Assembly (NCBI GenBank): GCA_024684035.1
Contig: JAIKXQ010000098.1
Location: forward strand, 1-48,772
Direction of reading: 5' to 3'
DNA length: 48,772 bases
From: Eubacterium sp.
GTDB lineage: Bacteria > Bacillota > Clostridia > Lachnospirales > Lachnospiraceae
Below, one piece after another: positions 1 to 8,322 of the stretch (the first letter of the stretch is position 1; each line of letters starts with the position of its first letter). Both the position numbers and the translations under genes were made by a program. The notes beneath the pieces were generated by a model. That model was given only the letters and a program-made list of their open reading frames with translations. It was not told the origin of the DNA and did no database searches.

Positions 1-30
1 AGAGTTATTGTTTTAGAGGAGGATTTTGTT

Positions 31-1176
31 ATGAGAGAAAGAACGAAAAAATTATTGAGTTTGACACTTGTGGCAGCCATGGCTTTTTCAGCATTCGCAG
101 GCTGCGGAAAAACAGAGAGTACATCGGCGGCAAGTGATGCAGATAAGAAAGATGCAGTGAGTTCCGGATCTTCCGGCTCGGGAGAGGCCGCTTCCACGGA
201 CGCGGAGATCATCGCGAAGGCTGCCGGTGACGGACAGGTAGGAAACTGGGGACTTGGAAATGAGTATGAGATCCTTGCCCTTCTGGCGAAGTATGATCTG
301 CCTACTTCGTTCCTGAGTCAGGACTTCACGATGGACGGCTTTGACAACGATGATATCACCCTGGCGTCGGCCATGACCTACAACGAGCTGGGACTGGTAA
401 AAAATGACTACGAAGGTGGCTACGGTTACGGCGAAGATGTGGGATACATCGATATGAACGATGAAGGCGTGGCAATGCTGGAGGACAATATCTTCTGTAC
501 CAAGGCCTTCGCAAAGGAGAATCCGGAGACGGTGAAAGCCTTCCTGTATGCTTCCCTGAAGGGCTGGAAATACGCGGTGGAAAACCCGGATGAGGCAGCG
601 GATATCTGCTACAAATACGGTTCTTCCGTATCCGGTGATCATCAGAAGTACATGGCTTCCGAAGTTGCAAAACTGGTCAACACCGATACGAAGGGACAGA
701 CCGTGACGGACATCGGAAACATGGACGACGAGGCTATGGAGCAGACCCTGTCTATTGCGAAAAAGTACGTAACTCTGGATGATGCGGCAGCAAATGATGC
801 GCTTCAGGCAACTACCCTGGATGACATCCGCGACAAGAGCTTCATCGAAGCTGCAAATGCTTCTGACGGCAAGTTCAAAGTGGAGAAGTCAAAAGTATCC
901 ATCCAGCTCAAGTGGCTGCCGCAGGCTCAGTTCATGGGTTACTTCGTGGCTCTGGACAAGGGTTACTACGAGGAGGTTGGACTCACCGTGGACATTGTCT
1001 CCGGCGGCGGTGACATTGCAGAGACTACAGCGGTAAACAACGGAACAGTAGACTTCGGTGTCACCTGGCTGACAAACCTTGCTTCCGCAGATGCAGGCGG
1101 CATGGATCTGGTGGAGATCGCTCAGGTCTTCCAGAGATCCGGACTGGTACTGGTGTACAAGAAGGCGAACTTCTGA
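31..1176 (+). CDS. Circularly permuted NMT1/THI5-like ABC substrate-binding lipoprotein (probable pyrimidine-type ligand)
   Basis: This is a secreted solute-binding lipoprotein. It has a basic N-terminus, a hydrophobic segment and a lipobox ending at Cys25 (AFAGC), then a Ser/Ala/Gly-rich linker to about residue 65. The body is a type II periplasmic-binding fold of the NMT1/THI5 family, but the segment order is inverted. Residues about 69-285 match what is normally the C-terminal part (GNWGLGNEYE, SAMTYNE, GVAMLED, ASLKGWKYA). Residues about 288-381 match what is normally the N-terminal part (SIQLKWLPQAQF, KGYYEEVGL, VDFGVTW, QVFQRSGL). The start at 31 has a strong AGAGGAGG site. The next genes degrade pyrimidines, so a pyrimidine or related ligand is likely; the family also includes HMP-precursor and riboflavin binders. 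No permease or ATPase follows it, so partners may lie upstream of the window. Family confidence is high; the ligand is inferred. Confidence 0.88.
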   Translation: MRERTKKLLSLTLVAAMAFSAFAGCGKTESTSAASDADKKDAVSSGSSGSGEAASTDAEIIAKAAGDGQVGNWGLGNEYEILALLAKYDLPTSFLSQDFTMDGFDNDDITLASAMTYNELGLVKNDYEGGYGYGEDVGYIDMNDEGVAMLEDNIFCTKAFAKENPETVKAFLYASLKGWKYAVENPDEAADICYKYGSSVSGDHQKYMASEVAKLVNTDTKGQTVTDIGNMDDEAMEQTLSIAKKYVTLDDAAANDALQATTLDDIRDKSFIEAANASDGKFKVEKSKVSIQLKWLPQAQFMGYFVALDKGYYEEVGLTVDIVSGGGDIAETTAVNNGTVDFGVTWLTNLASADAGGMDLVEIAQVFQRSGLVLVYKKANF

Positions 1177-1255
1177 TCCGGAAGCGCAGATCATCAGAGA
1201 TATAGTTTTTGAGATATAGTTTTACAGTTTTCATACAGATAGGAGATACGTTGAT

Positions 1256-2623
1256 ATGGATTTGTTGATTAAAGGTGGAACAGTAGTAACTGCGGCAGAA
1301 AGTTTTCTCGCGGATGTCGCAGTGGATGGCGGAAAAATTGTCGCCATCGGTAAGGATTTGGATGTAGAAGCAGATAAAATCGTTGACGCCACAGGGAAGC
1401 TTGTGCTTCCCGGCGCCATCGACGCCCACACACATATGCAGATGCCCTTCGGAGGAACGGTATCGGCCGACAGCTATCTGGCGGGAACCAGAGCAGCCGT
1501 GTGCGGAGGTGTGACAACCATTTTCGATTATCCGGTACAGCACAAAGGGGAGACCATTCTGGGACTGGTCGGTTCCAAGAAAGAGATTCTGGAGAAGGAT
1601 GCCTGCTGTGATTATGCTTTCCACTGCTGCATCACGGATTTCAATGAGGGTCAGATCCTAGAGGAGATGGCCGAGGCTGTGGAGAAAGGAATCACCAGCT
1701 ACAAGTGCTTCCTGGTGTACAAGAAGGAAGGCATGATGGTGGATGACGGCATGCTGGCGAAGATTCTTCTACGCGCCAAAGAGCTGGGAGCCATGGTGAA
1801 TGTACATGCCGAGAACCCGGATCTCATTGACCTTCGAACCGAGCAGTACCTGAAGGAAGGAAAAACCAGTGCCTGGTATCATTACATGTCCCGGCCGGAA
1901 TTTGTAGAGGCGGAGGCAGACAAGAGAGTGGTTCACTGGTCCACACATCTGGACGCACCGGTTTACATCGTTCACATGGCGGACAAGGAAGGCCTGGAGG
2001 CCTGCATCAAGGCAAAAGAGGAGGGACATGAACTCTACGTGGAGACCTGTCCGCAGTATCTGGAATTTACCTGCGAGGTGTATAAGAGAGAGGACGGCAG
2101 AAACTTTGTATGTTCCCCGCCGATGAAGGGACAGGAGAGTCAGGACGCTCTCTGGAAAGCATTGAAGGCCGGTTTTATCGATACCGTTGCCACGGATCAC
2201 TGCCCGTTCCAGAGCTATGAGAAAGACTGGGGCAAGGATGATTACACGAAGATCCCCAACGGCTGCGCCGGTGTGGAGAATCTCTATCCCTACATGCTGG
2301 ATGCAGCAAACGCTGGAAAGATCAGTTTTGAGAAAGTCGTGGAGGTCTGCGCTACCAATGTGGCAAAAATCTTTGGCTGCGACAACAAGGGTTCCCTCGC
2401 GGTAGGCAAGGACGCGGATATCGTGATCTATGACAAGGACAAGGATTTCACCATCAGCGTCGACAACATGCATTCCGATTATGATCACACCATCTGGGAG
2501 GGAAAGAAACTGCATGGTTATCCGGTGAAGACTTTCCTTCGCGGACAGCTGGTATATGAGGATGGTGAGTTTGTAGGTGCTCCCGGAATGGGAGAGTTTA
2601 TCAAACGCTCTCCAAGAACGTAA
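1256..2623 (+). CDS. hydA: Dihydropyrimidinase / D-hydantoinase
   Basis: Cyclic amidohydrolase of 455 aa that opens dihydrouracil or dihydrothymine to the N-carbamoyl-beta-amino acid, the second step of reductive pyrimidine breakdown. The metal-binding HxH is His58 and His60 (DAHTHMQMPFGG). Lys150 (SYKCFLVYK) sits at the exact position of the carbamylated lysine of hydantoinases. Further ligand regions are NVHAENPD, YIVHMAD and the Asp in VATDHCPF. Length and motifs are those of a complete cytosolic enzyme. It lies 79 nt after the binding protein and 12 nt before the dehydrogenase, so the genes are probably co-transcribed. A role in hydantoin or allantoin-like substrates cannot be excluded from sequence, but the neighbouring PreA and carbamoylase argue for pyrimidines. 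Confidence 0.93.
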   Translation: MDLLIKGGTVVTAAESFLADVAVDGGKIVAIGKDLDVEADKIVDATGKLVLPGAIDAHTHMQMPFGGTVSADSYLAGTRAAVCGGVTTIFDYPVQHKGETILGLVGSKKEILEKDACCDYAFHCCITDFNEGQILEEMAEAVEKGITSYKCFLVYKKEGMMVDDGMLAKILLRAKELGAMVNVHAENPDLIDLRTEQYLKEGKTSAWYHYMSRPEFVEAEADKRVVHWSTHLDAPVYIVHMADKEGLEACIKAKEEGHELYVETCPQYLEFTCEVYKREDGRNFVCSPPMKGQESQDALWKALKAGFIDTVATDHCPFQSYEKDWGKDDYTKIPNGCAGVENLYPYMLDAANAGKISFEKVVEVCATNVAKIFGCDNKGSLAVGKDADIVIYDKDKDFTISVDNMHSDYDHTIWEGKKLHGYPVKTFLRGQLVYEDGEFVGAPGMGEFIKRSPRT

Positions 2624-2635
2624 GGGGGAGTGGCA

Positions 2636-4198
2636 ATGTCAGTATGTGAAACAAAACTGCAGGAAAAAACATCGGCCTGCCTGTTGTGCAACAGGCCATC
2701 CTGCGACGAGGCCGGAGCCGGCATCACTCCCGGAAGAGTGATCCGGGCGCTCCGGTTTGAAAATATGACGGGGGCAATGAAGCTCATCTCCGGAAAAGAG
2801 GATGTCTACATGGAACAGGCGGACAAATGTATGGCTGCCTGCAGGAAAGGAATCTATGACAACCCGGTGGACATCAAAGGAATCATAGAGGTTCTGAAGG
2901 AGAGAGCAGGGGGAATCGATGTAACTGCTTTCAAGGATGGAGCCGGGACCGGAGTCAAAACCTGTGAAGGAGATTCGGGCGATGTCTGTACCGGTGCGGA
3001 TCTTAGTGTGGAATTCCTGGGAGTGAAATTCGAGAATCCCTTCCTCCTCTCATCCTCTGTCGTTGGTTCCAACTATGAGATGGTGGCAAGAGCTTTTGAT
3101 ATGGGCTGGGCCGGCGTGGCCTTCAAGACCATCGGCTTCTTCGTTCCGGACGAGGTATCCCCGAGATTTGCCACTCTGAAAAAAGAAGGAAATCCATTTG
3201 TGGGCTTTAAGAATCTGGAGCAGATTTCGGATCATTCTCTGGAAGAGAATCTTGCATTTTTCCGACAGCTCAAAAAAGATTACCCCACAAAGATTATCAT
3301 AGCTTCCATCATGGGAAGAACAGAAGAAGAGTGGACGAAGCTTGCGGCTCTCTGCGAGGAGGCCGGGGCGGACATGATCGAGTGCAACTTTTCCTGTCCC
3401 CAGATGGTTGGGGAAGGTCTTGGCTGTGAGGTCGGGATCAACAATGAACTGGTGGAGACATATACCCGGGCGGTACGGAAAGGCACGAAGCTTCCGGTGC
3501 TGGCGAAGATGACTCCCAACATCACAAAGATGGAGGCGCCGGCAAAGGCAGCCCTCCGGGGAGGCGCCGACGGCATCGCCGCCATCAACACCATCAAGAG
3601 CATTATGAATGTGAACTTTGAAACCTACGCGACAGCTCCCTCGGTGGCGGGAAGAAGTTCGGTGAGCGGATACTCCGGAAAAGCTGTGAAGCCCATTGCT
3701 CTTCGTTTCATCCACGATCTGAAGAAGGATCCGGAATTAAAGGATGTGCCCGTCAGTGGTATGGGTGGCATCGAGACCTGGAAGGACGCGGCGGAATTCA
3801 TTGCCCTCGGATGCGGCACCGTACAGGTGACCACAGCGGTCATGCAGTATGGTTACCGGATCATCGAAGATATGATCGAGGGACTCTCCGATTACATGAT
3901 TTCCCACGGGATCGGCCATGTATCCGACCTGATGGGACGGGCACTGGAGACGATCGTGGCAGCGGATGACCTGAATCGCTCCACCATTCAGTTCCCGGCC
4001 TTCAACCGGAAAGAGTGCGTCGGCTGCGGCAGGTGCTACCTGGCCTGTATGGACGGTGGCCATCAGGCTATCCGGCAGGATGAGGAAACCGGAAAACCGA
4101 TTCTCATCGGAAAGAAGTGCGTCGGCTGTCAGCTCTGTGTACTCACCTGTCCGCTGGGAGCCATCCGGCCGGGAACGAGGGTAGACAAGAAGCGTTGA
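2636..4198 (+). CDS. preA: Dihydropyrimidine dehydrogenase, PreA-type, with N-terminal Fe-S-like extension and C-terminal 2[4Fe-4S] ferredoxin
   Basis: Reduces or oxidises the uracil/thymine 5,6-bond using a flavin TIM barrel of the dihydroorotate-dehydrogenase type. The barrel spans about residues 120-430; the loop after the CNFSCP motif carries the Cys (GLGCEVG) expected for the DPD active site. The C-terminus has two clusters, [11 protein letters not shown] and [11 protein letters not shown], of a bacterial ferredoxin. About 110 extra N-terminal residues with spaced cysteines ([19 protein letters not shown]) resemble the helical Fe-S domain at the front of eukaryotic DPD and GltD-like proteins. 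ATG 2636 was chosen over GTG 2630 because the AAGGGGGAG ribosome site runs through the GTG. No PreT (NADH-oxidising partner) follows, so electrons may come from ferredoxin or another subunit. Function is confident; the direction of the reaction is inferred from the operon. Confidence 0.88.
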   Translation: MSVCETKLQEKTSACLLCNRPSCDEAGAGITPGRVIRALRFENMTGAMKLISGKEDVYMEQADKCMAACRKGIYDNPVDIKGIIEVLKERAGGIDVTAFKDGAGTGVKTCEGDSGDVCTGADLSVEFLGVKFENPFLLSSSVVGSNYEMVARAFDMGWAGVAFKTIGFFVPDEVSPRFATLKKEGNPFVGFKNLEQISDHSLEENLAFFRQLKKDYPTKIIIASIMGRTEEEWTKLAALCEEAGADMIECNFSCPQMVGEGLGCEVGINNELVETYTRAVRKGTKLPVLAKMTPNITKMEAPAKAALRGGADGIAAINTIKSIMNVNFETYATAPSVAGRSSVSGYSGKAVKPIALRFIHDLKKDPELKDVPVSGMGGIETWKDAAEFIALGCGTVQVTTAVMQYGYRIIEDMIEGLSDYMISHGIGHVSDLMGRALETIVAADDLNRSTIQFPAFNRKECVGCGRCYLACMDGGHQAIRQDEETGKPILIGKKCVGCQLCVLTCPLGAIRPGTRVDKKR

Positions 4199-4416
4199 AG
4201 CAATCCGTGAGTGAAGGTAGAAGAAGATGAGACGGACTGTTGAATAGATTGTTGAACAGATCCACAGGCAGTCAGGTGGAGGATGAGGCTCTGCCTCAAA
4301 AGATACCGGTGGTTACCGGGATGAAATACCGGTGACGATTGAACGCAAAAATGAACTGGAAATAAAACAAAAACAGATAGAAAAAGAAAAACAGGACATA
4401 GAAAGGGGTGCGCGAT

Positions 4417-5679
4417 ATGTATAAGTGCAGTTTAGAAAGAATGACAGACAAGATCAAAACATTTTCCAAATACGGAGATGCGGGACACGGAGGAATCACC
4501 AGATACTCTCTGTCGGAGGCGGCACTGCAGGCAAGAGCTGAGTTCAGGAAGAGGATGGAGGCCATCGGTGCGATCATCGAGGTGGACGACGTGGCAAATA
4601 TGTATGCCACTCTTCCGGGCTCTGATCCGGAGGCAAAGAGAATCGTCATGGCGTCTCACTGTGATTCTGTAAAAAACGGCGGCAACTACGACGGAATTCT
4701 CGGCGTCATGTCCGCCATGGAGGTTCTGGAGACAGTGGCAGCGGAGAAGATCCCGCACAAGCATCCTCTCACAGCCATGATCTGGACCAACGAGGAGGGT
4801 TCCCTCTATCCGCCGGCCATGATGTGTTCCGGCATCGTATGTTACGATTTTCTCCCGGAGGACATCCGCAGCAAATTCAAATATGAGGATATGATGAAGT
4901 CCGTGTCTATTCTGGATCAGAAGAGTACCTTCGGAGAAGCTCTTGCGAAATCCGGTTATCAGGGTGATAAGAAGTACAGACTCAGCCCGGAGAAATACCA
5001 GTACATGTTCGAGACACACATTGAGCAGGGACCGATCCTGGAAGATGCGGGCAATGACATCGGCATTGTGGACTGCGTTCTTGGAATGTTCAACTACAGA
5101 GTGAAATTCTACGGACAGACCACGCACGCGGGAACCTTCCCTATGCCGAAGAGAAAGGACGCCTTCCTCGCAGCCTCCAAAGCCATCTGCTATCTCCACG
5201 AGAAGATCGACGCCCTGGGATATCCGGAACTGGTATACACTACCGGTGAAGTTGTCTGCCATCCCTGCGTACACACCTGTGTGCCGGACTTCTTCGAGTT
5301 CTCCTTTGACGCCCGCCACGAGGATCCGGAAGTTCTGGAGAAGGTTCTCGACATCGTGAAGAGCTGCGCAGATATGGACTGGGGCGGCTGCAGCTGTGAG
5401 GTGACCAAGGCCTGGAACAGAGATACCGTGTACTGGGACAAGAAGCTGGTATCCTATGTAAAGGAAGCGGCAGAGGAACTGGGTGTGTCCCATCAGTACA
5501 TCCACTCCGGCGCCGGCCATGACGCACAGTTTGCGGCATACATGCTTCCCACAACCATGATCTTCGTACAGTCCAAAGACGGTCTGTCTCACTGCGAACC
5601 GGAGTACTCCTCCCCGGAGCACTGCACAGAAGGTGCCTCCGTCATGCTTGGCGCTGTGTTGAAGGCTGATCGGGACTAG
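4417..5679 (+). CDS. M20-family Zn-dependent N-carbamoyl-beta-alanine / N-carbamoyl-amino-acid amidohydrolase
   Basis: About 420 aa; hydrolyses the N-carbamoyl product of dihydropyrimidinase to the beta-amino acid, CO2 and ammonia (third step of the reductive pathway). M20 metal and catalytic motifs are present: SHCDSV, NYDGILG, WTNEEGS, THIEQGP, SGAGHDA, and a C-terminal SHCEPEYSS with the metal His. This is the hydantoinase/carbamoylase branch rather than a peptidase. ATG 4417 is preferred to the in-frame GTG at 4408 because GAAAGGGG ends directly on that GTG but lies 8 nt from the ATG. It is separated from preA by 218 nt with no clear gene or terminator, so it may have its own promoter. 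Beta-ureidopropionase versus L-carbamoylase specificity cannot be told from sequence alone. Confidence 0.9.
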   Translation: MYKCSLERMTDKIKTFSKYGDAGHGGITRYSLSEAALQARAEFRKRMEAIGAIIEVDDVANMYATLPGSDPEAKRIVMASHCDSVKNGGNYDGILGVMSAMEVLETVAAEKIPHKHPLTAMIWTNEEGSLYPPAMMCSGIVCYDFLPEDIRSKFKYEDMMKSVSILDQKSTFGEALAKSGYQGDKKYRLSPEKYQYMFETHIEQGPILEDAGNDIGIVDCVLGMFNYRVKFYGQTTHAGTFPMPKRKDAFLAASKAICYLHEKIDALGYPELVYTTGEVVCHPCVHTCVPDFFEFSFDARHEDPEVLEKVLDIVKSCADMDWGGCSCEVTKAWNRDTVYWDKKLVSYVKEAAEELGVSHQYIHSGAGHDAQFAAYMLPTTMIFVQSKDGLSHCEPEYSSPEHCTEGASVMLGAVLKADRD

Positions 5680-5785
5680 TATAGCCGTTCTTAAATAACT
5701 CGACCAAAATACCTACCTGCTTGCCCGAATAGCACGCATCAGAAAGCATTCGGCGCATTCGTCGGGTTATTTTGCGACAGCTATA
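5680..5785. repeat. Long imperfect inverted repeat with an inner hairpin
   Basis: The ends are inverted copies: TATAGC ... AATAACTCGAC at 5680-5705 pairs with GTCGGGTTATTTTG ... GCTATA ending at 5785, with an internal mismatch patch. Inside, CCGAAT (5725-5730) pairs with ATTCGG (5748-5753). The element starts at the stop codon of the carbamoylase and ends about 50 nt before the cytidylate-kinase-like gene. There is no T-run, so it is not a simple terminator. It could be a dispersed palindromic element or a structured mRNA segment. Confidence 0.55.
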
Positions 5786-5835
5786 CCAGGATGGGGAAGC
5801 GGATGCTTCATAGACAAACAACGAGGTGAAACAAT

Positions 5836-6465
5836 ATGAAGAATTATGTCATCACCATAGCCAGAGGCTTCGGCAGCGGCGGGAAAGATATCGGCATGCG
5901 ACTGTCCGAGGCTCTGGGCATACCCTGCTACGAGAGACAGATTCTCACCATGGCCTCCGAGAAAAGCGGAATCGACGAGAGTGTTTTTGTAGAGAGTGAT
6001 GAACGTCTCCGGGGCAGGTACATCGCCAACTTTATGAGGAAACTGCCGGTGAGCGGAATCGTGGAACCCTACGATAAGGAATTCATGTCCGACGTCAATG
6101 TCTTCAATATACAGGCGGATATCATTCAGACCCTTGCCTCCACGCAGAGCTGCATCATCGTTGGCAAATGCGCGGACTACCTCCTCAAAGACAGGAAGAA
6201 TGTCATCAGTATTTATGTGGAGGCGCCCAGAGATTACTGCGTCAAGTCCATCCGCGAGAAGATGCACGTGTCCGAGCAGAGAGCTAATCAGCTCATTCAC
6301 AGCACGGACAAGTACCGGGCGAAATACTACAGCTACTACACCGGTGGCAAAGACTGGACAAACCCCACGAACTACGACCTTGTTCTGAATACCGCCAGGA
6401 TCAGCAGAGAAAAATGCGTAGAGCTGGTGAAGAATTATATAGATATCAAGTTCGGGGATTTTTAA
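5836..6465 (+). CDS. Cytidylate kinase-like family protein
   Basis: 209 aa, with an N-terminal phosphate-binding loop of the Cytidylate_kin2 type (ARGFGSGGKDIG, residues about 9-20), followed by a helical lid region with QRANQLIH and a YRAKYYSYYTG segment typical of this family. Members are annotated as nucleoside-monophosphate kinases by homology, but few have a proven substrate. ATG 5836 has a GAGGTG site 7-8 nt upstream. It follows the pyrimidine catabolic genes after the inverted repeat and ends just before a strong hairpin terminator, so it closes this operon. A link to pyrimidine nucleotide salvage is plausible from context but inferred. Confidence 0.82.
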   Translation: MKNYVITIARGFGSGGKDIGMRLSEALGIPCYERQILTMASEKSGIDESVFVESDERLRGRYIANFMRKLPVSGIVEPYDKEFMSDVNVFNIQADIIQTLASTQSCIIVGKCADYLLKDRKNVISIYVEAPRDYCVKSIREKMHVSEQRANQLIHSTDKYRAKYYSYYTGGKDWTNPTNYDLVLNTARISREKCVELVKNYIDIKFGDF

Positions 6466-6477
6466 CAGGTAAAAGAA

Positions 6478-6527
6478 AACCTGCCCGATACAGCCGGCTG
6501 ATTGTCGCTGTGTCGGACAGGTTTTTT
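6478..6527. terminator. Bidirectional rho-independent terminator
   Basis: A 17-bp stem, AACCTGCCCGATACAGC (6478-6494) against GCTGTGTCGGACAGGTT (6507-6523), with only wobble mismatches. It is followed by TTTTTT on the plus strand and by TTTT-CTTTT on the minus strand. It lies between convergent genes, the kinase-like CDS ending at 6465 and the ABC transporter ending at 6533, and should serve both. Confidence 0.88.
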
Positions 6528-6532
6528 ATTGG

Positions 6533-8266
6533 CTATGAGCGTACCGTCCAATCGGAAGATTCTGTCTGCCTCTGACACATGGCTGCGAAGATACCGTTTT
6601 CTGCAAGAAGCGCTTGTGGTGTTCCTGTTTCTTCGACATGGCCGTTGGCCAGAAGAACGATCTTGTTTGCCGAGGCAATGGATCGCATCCGGTGTGCAAT
6701 GATAAGGACGGTCTTGTTTTGAATGAGTTTGGACAGAGCTGTCTGGATCAGAGTCTCGTTTTCCACATCAAGCGATGCGGTGGCCTCATCCAGAAGAATG
6801 ATTGGAGCGTCCTTCAGGAAAGCTCTGGCGATGGATATCCTCTGTCGCTGTCCGCCGGAGAGGGCACTACCGTTTTCACCGATCATCGTATCCCATCCTT
6901 CCGGAAGCTTTTCGGCAAATTCATCTACATTTGCAAGCTTCGCTGCGGCGATGACTTCTTCATCTGTAGCATTCGGATTGCCGATCCGGATGTTTTCGAG
7001 GATCGTGTTATTGAAGAGGGTGACATCCTGGAAAACGATGGAAAACAGTTTCAGCAGAGTTTCCGGATTTACCGTGGAGACGTCCATGCCGCCGATGCGG
7101 ATGGTTCCGGATGTTGCGTCCCAGAATCTGGATGCCAGTCGGGATACTGTCGTTTTTCCGCCGCCGGAGGGACCTACGAGGGCGGTTACTTCTCCCTGGT
7201 TTGCTGTGAAGGTGACTCCGTCAAGGATCTTCTTTCCGTCCACGTAGGAGAAAGAAACGTTCTCGAAAGTGATATCGTAACCATCATTGGTAAGGATATC
7301 AGTGCCGGTCTGGATTTCCTGATCCATGATTTCATTGATCCTCTCGATGTTCGCGCCGGTAGAGAGAATAAGCGCCAGATTCTGGAGAGATGCATCCAGG
7401 GGATCATAAATTCTGGAGACGATCAGCATGAAAAACAGAAATGTCAGGAGATCGATGCTTCCGTTTATGAGAAAACAGGTTCCTGTGATGACGGTGGAAG
7501 CAATACCAAGTCGAAGTACGAGAGAAGAAGCGGTGATGAATGCTGCTTTTCCGAATTCGGCCAGGACGGAGTTTTTCTCAAAAGCCCGGATTTTGTCCTC
7601 GAGTTTCTGAAGATATGCCTCTTCCGCGTTATTCGACTGTAAATCCTTGGAGGCTTCAATGCATTCCTGAATACCCGCTTCATAAGCAACGCGGGAGGCA
7701 GTTGTTTTCTTCATCAGCCTGTTCTGAACACCGGCAGAACACATAATGATGCAGAAGGAAACCGGCAAAACCCAGAGCATGGAAAGTGCCATTACCGGAT
7801 GGAGCCCGATCAGTGCGATGGTAATGACTGTTGTGGAAATCATGGCGCCGATCAGCGGCGGCACGAAATGGGACTGACTCTTCTCAAGGACGTCACAGTC
7901 ATTCATAAGTGAGGTCGTCAGATCGGCCAGATCCTTTTTGTCATAGTAGGATAAGGGGAGTAACCGGAGTTTCTCTGCCAGGGATATTCTCCGTCTTCCT
8001 GTCTCCTCGTAGGTCGCCATGAAAGTGCCGTTGTACTGGAAAAAACTCAGTATAAAAATCACTGCCAGTATTCCGGCTGAACCGTAGAGATAGATGTTTT
8101 TGTGGCTGTTCAGGGTATTATTCAGCAAATCTTTGATGAGAAGAAACATCAGTCCTACAGGAAGCATAAATGACATGTTCTGCAGGGCAGATGCAATACT
8201 TCCGTACAAAACAGAGGAGGCTCCTTTGTCCGAAAGCGCGAATCTTCGTTTTAGCCAAGTCTTCAT
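6533..8266 (-). CDS. ABC half-transporter, fused membrane and ATPase domains (YbtQ/IrtB-like)
   Basis: 577 aa. About six membrane segments fill residues 15-290 (type I exporter fold), then an ATPase domain with Walker A GPSGGGKTTV, signature LSGGQRQR, Walker B IILLDEATASLD and H-loop IIAHR. It is the last gene of the minus-strand NRPS operon, 56 nt after a related half-transporter, so the two probably form a heterodimer. In metallophore systems such pairs (YbtPQ, IrtAB) take up the metal-loaded product although they look like exporters; elsewhere the same fold exports. Direction here cannot be decided from sequence. The start ATG has only a weak AAGG site upstream, so initiation may depend on coupling with the previous gene. 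Confidence 0.88.
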   Translation of the reverse strand: MKTWLKRRFALSDKGASSVLYGSIASALQNMSFMLPVGLMFLLIKDLLNNTLNSHKNIYLYGSAGILAVIFILSFFQYNGTFMATYEETGRRRISLAEKLRLLPLSYYDKKDLADLTTSLMNDCDVLEKSQSHFVPPLIGAMISTTVITIALIGLHPVMALSMLWVLPVSFCIIMCSAGVQNRLMKKTTASRVAYEAGIQECIEASKDLQSNNAEEAYLQKLEDKIRAFEKNSVLAEFGKAAFITASSLVLRLGIASTVITGTCFLINGSIDLLTFLFFMLIVSRIYDPLDASLQNLALILSTGANIERINEIMDQEIQTGTDILTNDGYDITFENVSFSYVDGKKILDGVTFTANQGEVTALVGPSGGGKTTVSRLASRFWDATSGTIRIGGMDVSTVNPETLLKLFSIVFQDVTLFNNTILENIRIGNPNATDEEVIAAAKLANVDEFAEKLPEGWDTMIGENGSALSGGQRQRISIARAFLKDAPIILLDEATASLDVENETLIQTALSKLIQNKTVLIIAHRMRSIASANKIVLLANGHVEETGTPQALLAENGIFAAMCQRQTESSDWTVRS

Positions 8267-8322
8267 TTTTCAAATATAACCTTTCTTTTCGATTGCAGGG
8301 AAACGCTGATGAAAGTGTCTCC

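Noticed and set aside
4199-4416. Possible small gene or riboswitch between preA and the amidohydrolase
   Set aside because: The 218-nt gap has only scattered ACCGGT repeats and an A-rich end; no open frame with a ribosome site and no riboswitch core that I recognise.
4432-5622. Long open frame (396 codons) on the minus strand opposite the M20 hydrolase
   Set aside because: Its sequence shows no family motifs and is rich in Cys, His, Val and Arg as expected from the antisense of a GC-rich gene; the plus-strand gene has all catalytic motifs.
6614-7642. 342-codon plus-strand open frame opposite the ABC half-transporter
   Set aside because: The minus-strand frame contains Walker A, signature and Walker B motifs; this one has none.
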